DNA of 11,597 nt from Bacteroidaceae bacterium (GTDB lineage Bacteria; Bacteroidota; Bacteroidia; Bacteroidales; Bacteroidaceae): assembly GCA_023227685.1 (NCBI GenBank), contig JALNVG010000068.1, positions 1-11,597 on the forward strand, written 5' to 3'. Under the pieces are notes generated by a model, which had not been told where the DNA came from, searched no databases, and worked only from the letters and a program-made list of their open reading frames with translations. Below are positions 7,410 to 11,597 of this stretch, in pieces. The first letter of the stretch is position 1. Every line of letters starts with the position of its first letter. The position numbers and the translations under genes are program-made.

Positions 7410-8033
7410 ATGAAAGATCTTGAGTTTAAACAAGAGGGTGTAATCTTGGCCAATGGAACATTTCCCACCCACCCTTATCCTGTACAGATACTCAAAGAAG
7501 CTCCGTATGTGATTTGTTGCGACGGTGCTGCCGATAAATATATCGAACAAGGATTCATTCCCGATGCTATTATCGGTGATGGAGATTCTCTTTCGGAAGA
7601 AAACAAAAAACGTTTTGCACCCATTTTTCATCAAATGAGTGAACAATTCACCAATGACCAGACAAAAGCCGTGAATTTTCTTCATTCAATGGGAAAGACG
7701 AATATTACCATTGTCGGTGCTACAGGCAAACGGGAAGATCATACCATCGGCAATATCGGTCTGCTTATCGAATACATGCGGGCGGGATTAAATATCCGTT
7801 CCGTTACCAATTACGGTATCTTCATTCCTTTTCATAATACACAAACACTGGCTTCAAAACCGGGTCAACAAATTTCTATCTTCAATTTCGGGGCCAAAGG
7901 ACTAAAAGGCGAGGGGCTAGAATATCCTTTAAGTGACTTCCCCGGCTGGTGGCAAGGCACATTGAATGAGGCTACAGGCACTTCTATTACCATTCATTGC
8001 ACAGGAGATTATCTTGTTTTCTGCGCTTATTAA
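7410..8033 (+). CDS. Thiamine pyrophosphokinase
   Basis: A 207-residue cytoplasmic enzyme that transfers pyrophosphate from ATP to thiamine, giving TPP and AMP. The N-terminal alpha/beta domain carries the Mg-ATP site: CCDGAADKYI (from residue 37), PDAIIGDGDS (51-60, family GDxDS), DQTKAVNFL (83-91) and GATGKREDHTIGN (103-115). The C-terminal beta-sandwich, which binds thiamine, contains KGLKGEGLEYPL and GTLNEATG, where many relatives have STSNE-type residues. The length is normal. As the last gene of the riboswitch operon it converts imported thiamine directly to the coenzyme, trapping it and closing the feedback loop. The name tnr3 is used for some Bacteroides homologues, and thiN or tpk elsewhere. 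Confidence 0.93.
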   Translation: MKDLEFKQEGVILANGTFPTHPYPVQILKEAPYVICCDGAADKYIEQGFIPDAIIGDGDSLSEENKKRFAPIFHQMSEQFTNDQTKAVNFLHSMGKTNITIVGATGKREDHTIGNIGLLIEYMRAGLNIRSVTNYGIFIPFHNTQTLASKPGQQISIFNFGAKGLKGEGLEYPLSDFPGWWQGTLNEATGTSITIHCTGDYLVFCAY

Positions 8034-8070
8034 ATCATTATCACTACCGGATTAAAAGTTTTCAAAAGCT

Positions 8071-8102
8071 ACATTAATATAAAATTGCGGTTATATTAAT
8101 GT
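8071..8102. terminator. AT-rich hairpin after the thiamine operon
   Basis: ACATTAATATAA (8071-8082) is exactly complementary to TTATATTAATGT (8091-8102), with an 8-base loop. It lies 37 bases past the pyrophosphokinase stop. It lacks GC pairs at its base and a following T-run, so it is not a canonical intrinsic terminator, but it could protect or define the 3' end of the thiamine transcript. Confidence 0.45.
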
Positions 8103-8123
8103 GAAATAATTGCTTAATTACTC

Positions 8124-8209
8124 TAGCCCGTGTATGGAAACTATCCGGCCCCCACACACGGGCTATGCGGTTTCCATACACGGGCCGGATAGCCCGCGTA
8201 CGCGGGCTA
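8124..8209. repeat. Cluster of overlapping GC-rich inverted repeats
   Basis: This 86-base block is much more GC-rich than its surroundings and is made almost wholly of complementary arms. There are four: GCCCGTGTATGGAAAC (8126-8141) with its exact complement at 8170-8185; TAGCCCGTGT (8124-8133) with ACACGGGCTA (8156-8165); CTATCCGGCCC (8141-8151) with GGGCCGGATAG (8182-8192); and the perfect 20-base palindrome TAGCCCGCGTACGCGGGCTA (8190-8209). Several arms overlap, so not all stems can form together. The block lies between converging operons. It resembles REP or BIME-like intergenic palindromes. No coding capacity is seen and there is no other copy in the window. Confidence 0.85.
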
Positions 8210-8222
8210 CAATAAACAAGGC

Positions 8223-8263
8223 AAAAAAAAGGACTAATCTTATGAGAATCAGTCCTTATTTTT
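8223..8263 (-). terminator. Intrinsic terminator of the threonine operon, possibly bidirectional
   Basis: AAGGACT (8229-8235) pairs with AGTCCTT (8251-8257), and the stem can extend inward (TCT with AGA) to a small loop. On the minus strand the stem is followed by a run of eight T (complement of 8223-8230, overlapping the stem end), the classic intrinsic terminator form. It lies about 35 bases beyond the threonine synthase stop. On the plus strand a shorter T-rich tail follows, so it may also stop transcripts coming from the thiamine operon. Confidence 0.8.
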
Positions 8264-8292
8264 AAAGCGAAAATGTTTAATTATCGAAGTAA

Positions 8293-9594
8293 TCAGACCT
8301 TCAAAAGATAAGATTTGAAATCAGCAAAGTCCTTACTCATCCGAATGCTCTTCTTTTCACCTTTCATGAAAGCCTGTAATTTAGCGGGAATGACCACTTT
8401 CTCCCCGATTATACCTTCAACGGTATGCAGGAACTTAGCCGGATGGGCCGTTTCAAGAAAGATTCCGGTCTCGCCGGATTTCAATCCTTCTTTCAAGGCA
8501 CGATAGCCACAAGCGCCATGAGGATCAAGCAGGTAATGTGCTTTTTGCCATATTTCCTTAATCGTCTCGCTGATCTGCTCATTGGTATATGCGGCACCGG
8601 ATATTTCTGCACAAATAGCTTCATGCGAACGTTCGTACAAATCAAGAATACGAACAAAATTACTGGGGTCACCCACATCCATTGCATTGGCAATAGTAGC
8701 AATAGAAGGTTTAGGATTATACATTCCGCTCAGTAGATACTGATAAAAGATATCATTGCGATTATTGGCGGCAATGAAACGGCGAATAGGAAGACCCATG
8801 CGTTTGGCGAATAATCCGGCGGTAATATTCCCGAAATTTCCGCTCGGCACACAAACAACCGTATTATCGGATTTTCCAAGACGTTTTAATTGTGCATAAG
8901 CATAAAAATAATAAAAAGCCTGGGGTAAAAAACGAGCTACATTAATTGAATTTGCTGAAGTGAGCAACATGTGCTTATTCAATTCTTCATCCATGAAAGC
9001 CGATTTAACCAATGTCTGACAATCATCAAAATTGCCATCCACCTCGAACGCAGTAATATTCTGCCCCAAAGTGGTGAATTGTTTTTCTTGAATCTCGGTC
9101 ACTTTTCCCTTTGGATAAAGCACATAGACATGAATACCCTTCACTCCTAAAAATCCATTGGCAACAGCACTTCCCGTATCACCGGAAGTGGCAACAAGCA
9201 CATTTACCTTTTCCAGTCTTTCCTTATTGATGAAAAATTCCAGTAAACGGGCCATAAAGCGGGCTCCGACATCCTTGAAAGCTAATGTGGGACCATGAAA
9301 AAGTTCTAAGGCATATTTATTATCCGTCACTTCAACCAAAGGTACGTCAAAGTTTAATGTGTCATATACGATTTGTTCCAACTTCGCGACAGGAACATCC
9401 TCTCCAAAAAATGCATCGGCCACCCGATAAGCTATCTCCCGAAAAGAAAGTCGATCGATCGTATCAAAGAACTCTTTCGGCAGCGGTTTGATAGTCAGGG
9501 GCATAAATAGTCCCTTGTCCGAAGCCAGCCCTTTCAAAACAGCATCTTGCAAAGAGGCCAGCGGAGCTTGTTTATTTGTACTATAATATTTCAT
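8293..9594 (-). CDS. thrC: Threonine synthase
   Basis: A PLP enzyme of 433 residues that converts O-phosphohomoserine to threonine with release of phosphate, the last step of threonine synthesis. The start has the family pattern MKYYSTNKQAPLASLQDAVL and DKGLFMP. The PLP lysine is Lys107 in LFHGPTLAFKDVGARFMARL. The phosphate-binding loop is VATSGDTGSAVANGF, and a second cofactor/substrate segment is CVPSGNFGNITAGLFAKRMG. Its length matches the long E. coli/yeast-type synthase rather than the shorter plant/archaeal one. It is the last gene of the minus-strand operon, 39 bases after the ApgM-type gene, with an A/T-rich leader and a terminator just beyond. Nothing is missing or truncated. Confidence 0.96.
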   Translation of the reverse strand: MKYYSTNKQAPLASLQDAVLKGLASDKGLFMPLTIKPLPKEFFDTIDRLSFREIAYRVADAFFGEDVPVAKLEQIVYDTLNFDVPLVEVTDNKYALELFHGPTLAFKDVGARFMARLLEFFINKERLEKVNVLVATSGDTGSAVANGFLGVKGIHVYVLYPKGKVTEIQEKQFTTLGQNITAFEVDGNFDDCQTLVKSAFMDEELNKHMLLTSANSINVARFLPQAFYYFYAYAQLKRLGKSDNTVVCVPSGNFGNITAGLFAKRMGLPIRRFIAANNRNDIFYQYLLSGMYNPKPSIATIANAMDVGDPSNFVRILDLYERSHEAICAEISGAAYTNEQISETIKEIWQKAHYLLDPHGACGYRALKEGLKSGETGIFLETAHPAKFLHTVEGIIGEKVVIPAKLQAFMKGEKKSIRMSKDFADFKSYLLKV

Positions 9595-9633
9595 GTTATT
9601 TTAATTTAATGTAAAATTAAAACTTTGCGACAA

Positions 9634-10845
9634 CTAATCGTTCATAAAAGCTTTGATAAATTCATCTTCTTTCATCAACCCGTATGACCCACTGCAGGCA
9701 GCTACCTCATCATAGATTTGCACACTGTCTGGTTCGATACCGGGATGCCAAATCAAGAACGGCACAGGATCGTTGGTATGCGTGCGGAGTTCGCAAGGTG
9801 TGGGATGATCCGGAAGAACGGCGATGGAAACTGGATCCGCCCAATCTTTGGTTGCCTCATAAATAGGACCGACGGCACGACGATCCAGATATTCAATCGT
9901 TTTTATTTTGAGTGGGATATCCCCTTCATGTCCGGCCTCATCACTGGCTTCGATATGCAAATATACAAAATCATCCGTTTTCAAAGCCTCAATGGCAGCT
10001 GCGGCTTTATTCTCATAATTTGTATTATACAAACCCGTGGCACCTTCTACGTGGATGCGTCGAAGACCGGCGTAGCAACCGATACCATTGATCAGATCAA
10101 CGGCAGAAATAACAGCTCCCCGCTTTACTTGCGGAAAAATGCTGGAGAACAATGGCATTTTCGGACGATAACCGGGACTCCACGGCCAGATACTGTTGGC
10201 AGGATCTTTTCCTTCAGCTATACGCTTCAGGTTAATCGGGTGATTCTTTAATAATTCTTGAGACTTTAAGATCAAATTGTTAATCAGACGGGCAGTTTCT
10301 TCTGCTTCCGGCACTTGCGCTTTCACCAATAACGGGCGAAAGGGCTTTAAAGGCACGTCATGAGGAGGTGTACAATCCAATTGTTTATTGCCATTCTTAA
10401 TGACAAGCAAATGACGATATTGCACACCGGTATAGAAATGAACACGATCATTGCCCAATTCCTTATCCAGAAACTTCATCAGCACATCAGCCTCTTCGGT
10501 CGAGATATGGCCGGCAGAGTGATTTTTGATAATATCACCATCCACGCAAATCAGATTACAACGCATGGCCATCTCATCCGATTTCAAATCATAACCGATA
10601 CTCGCAGCCTCGAGTGAACCGCGACCTTCATAAACCTTAGGCAAATCATAGCCCAATACGGACATGTTGGCAACCTCACTACCTGGATGAAAACCTTTGG
10701 CTACGGTTTGCAGGCGGCCATTGCGACCCATACGGGCCAACTTATCCATATACGGCGTCTTTGCATATTGCAAAAGCGTCTTGTTTCCCAAAGACTTTAC
10801 CGGCCAATCGGCCATGCCGTCTCCTAATATAATAATGTGTTTCAT
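9634..10845 (-). CDS. apgM: ApgM-type phosphoglycerate mutase homologue, proposed homoserine kinase
   Basis: A 403-residue member of the alkaline-phosphatase superfamily, of the archaeal cofactor-independent phosphoglycerate mutase type. Metal-binding Asp9 lies in IIILGDGMADWP, the catalytic serine is probably Ser62 in SEVANMSVLGYD, and the later metal ligands lie in NHSAGHIS, SDEAGHEGD and AVLPDHPTP plus LRTHTNDPVPFLIW. All the metal and nucleophile motifs are present, so it should be active. The subset of this family found in bacterial threonine operons has been annotated as a proposed homoserine kinase. The position here, between homoserine dehydrogenase (22 bases upstream) and threonine synthase (39 bases downstream), fits that exactly. 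The reaction would be homoserine plus a phosphate donor to O-phosphohomoserine. The family is secure; the assignment as kinase rather than mutase rests on operon context and family precedent. Confidence 0.88.
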   Translation of the reverse strand: MKHIIILGDGMADWPVKSLGNKTLLQYAKTPYMDKLARMGRNGRLQTVAKGFHPGSEVANMSVLGYDLPKVYEGRGSLEAASIGYDLKSDEMAMRCNLICVDGDIIKNHSAGHISTEEADVLMKFLDKELGNDRVHFYTGVQYRHLLVIKNGNKQLDCTPPHDVPLKPFRPLLVKAQVPEAEETARLINNLILKSQELLKNHPINLKRIAEGKDPANSIWPWSPGYRPKMPLFSSIFPQVKRGAVISAVDLINGIGCYAGLRRIHVEGATGLYNTNYENKAAAAIEALKTDDFVYLHIEASDEAGHEGDIPLKIKTIEYLDRRAVGPIYEATKDWADPVSIAVLPDHPTPCELRTHTNDPVPFLIWHPGIEPDSVQIYDEVAACSGSYGLMKEDEFIKAFMND

Positions 10846-10867
10846 TCTTTATTTCTTTAATAAAACC

Positions 10868-11597
10868 CTATACATTGGCAATGCTCATGATATCGGCAAA
10901 AACTCCGGCGGCTGTGACACTTGCACCGGCTCCGTAACCCTGAATCATCATCGGGTATTCCTTATATCGCTCGGTGGTAATCAAGATAACATTGTTGCTT
11001 CCTTCCAGATTATAGAACGGGTTATTTGAACCAACGGCCTGCAACCCCACGGAAGCTTTGCCATTTTCCAGTTTGGCAACAAACCGCCAATGTTTGTTTT
11101 CTTTTTCAAGTGCCTTGCGACGTTCCTCAAAGCCGGCGTCGAGACTTGGCACTTTCGCCCAAAAATATTCAAGCGACCCTTTAAAGAAATCATCGGGAAC
11201 AAAAAGATTCTTTTCCACATCCGACTGTTCGATATGATATCCGGCCTCACGGGCAAGAATAACCAATTTACGAACCACATCCAATCCACTCAGGTCAATT
11301 CTCGGATCGGGCTCCGAATACCGGGCTTCTTGAGCCATCTTGATAGTGCGACTGAATGGCACATCGGCACTGATCATATTAAACACATAATTTAATGTTC
11401 CCGAAAGTACGGCTTCTATCTTCAATATTTTGTCGCCGCTATGAATCAAGTCATTAATCGTATTAATAATTGGTAATCCCGCACCGACATTGGTTTCAAA
11501 CAGATATTTCACCCCTCGGCTACGAGCTATCGATTTGAGCTCATGATAATCATCATAGGCCGATGATGAAGCAATTTTATTAGCTGCCACCACGGAT
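10868..11597 (-). CDS. thrA: Homoserine dehydrogenase domain, C-terminal part; probably bifunctional aspartokinase/homoserine dehydrogenase
   Basis: The C-terminal 243 or so residues of a gene that enters from the right edge; the frame is open across the boundary, so the true start lies outside. The visible part begins at the end of the NAD(P)-binding domain (SVVAANKIAS), then the catalytic and dimerisation core: FETNVGAGLPIINTINDLI, IEAVLSGTLNYVFNMIS and SEPDPRIDLSGLDVVRKLVI, which holds the conserved Asp and Lys used to reduce aspartate semialdehyde to homoserine. It ends with GYGAGASVTAAGVFADIMSI, the usual closing motif of ThrA/MetL-type proteins. There is no C-terminal ACT domain, as expected when the regulatory domains sit between a fused N-terminal aspartokinase and this part. 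The fusion is likely for Bacteroides but cannot be seen here. An internal GTG at 11593 is not the start. Confidence 0.93.
   Translation of the reverse strand, partial: SVVAANKIASSSAYDDYHELKSIARSRGVKYLFETNVGAGLPIINTINDLIHSGDKILKIEAVLSGTLNYVFNMISADVPFSRTIKMAQEARYSEPDPRIDLSGLDVVRKLVILAREAGYHIEQSDVEKNLFVPDDFFKGSLEYFWAKVPSLDAGFEERRKALEKENKHWRFVAKLENGKASVGLQAVGSNNPFYNLEGSNNVILITTERYKEYPMMIQGYGAGASVTAAGVFADIMSIANV

Noticed and set aside
8126..8185. Invertible promoter of the Bacteroides phase-variation type
   Set aside because: The 16-bp inverted repeats enclose only 28 bases with no TAnnTTTG box, and the block lies between gene ends, not before a start codon. No recombinase gene is nearby.
8124..8209. 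CRISPR array
   Set aside because: Repeats are inverted and overlapping, with no regular direct repeat-spacer pattern and no cas genes.
9718..10251. 177-codon plus-strand frame opposite the ApgM gene
   Set aside because: It lies wholly within a strong conserved gene on the other strand and shows no domain or leader; it is a shadow frame.
11591..11593. GTG as the start codon of the homoserine dehydrogenase
   Set aside because: The frame continues to the window edge and the protein begins in the middle of a conserved fold, so the gene is simply cut by the window.

Overview
The window looks like chromosomal DNA of a gut-type Bacteroides (order Bacteroidales). The grounds are moderate-to-low GC, no Shine-Dalgarno-like leaders but A-rich ones, promoter boxes of the Bacteroides type (TTTG, about 19 bases, TAnnTTTG), and two gene groups typical of the genus: a thiamine-salvage operon behind a TPP riboswitch, and a threonine operon carrying an archaeal-type phosphoglycerate-mutase homologue.

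Layout. (1) 1-368, minus: the N-terminal end of an ABC-transporter ATPase that appears broken by a small deletion plus frameshift just before the Walker A motif. (2) 464-2793, plus: a patatin-like lipase with a membrane region, followed 5 bases later by a GNAT-fold acetyltransferase; function unknown. (3) 2921-4299, minus: an MscS-type mechanosensitive channel and a methylated-DNA repair methyltransferase whose stop and start codons share one base (TAATG). (4) 4300-4534: divergent promoters and a TPP riboswitch containing a ten-G run. (5) 4535-8033, plus: TonB-dependent outer-membrane receptor, PnuT-type inner-membrane transporter and thiamine pyrophosphokinase. (6) 8034-8292: a non-coding gap between converging operons, with an AT-rich hairpin, a dense nest of overlapping GC-rich inverted repeats and a terminator. 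(7) 8293-11597, minus: threonine synthase, the proposed homoserine kinase of the ApgM family, and the C-terminal part of homoserine dehydrogenase, transcribed in the order dehydrogenase, kinase, synthase.

How the genes work together. In the thiamine operon the receptor moves thiamine across the outer membrane, PnuT lets it through the inner membrane, and the pyrophosphokinase converts it to TPP. This traps it in the cell and makes the ligand that shuts off the riboswitch. In the threonine operon the three enzymes make the last steps from aspartate semialdehyde through homoserine and O-phosphohomoserine to threonine. The classical GHMP-type homoserine kinase is absent from the visible part, and the ApgM-like protein stands in its place.

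Most genes here are ordinary core functions. The parts that deserve a second look are the multi-stem repeat cluster at 8124-8209, the G run inside the riboswitch, the broken ABC ATPase, and the unassigned lipase-acetyltransferase pair. I see no CRISPR array, tRNA, rRNA, transposase or phage gene.
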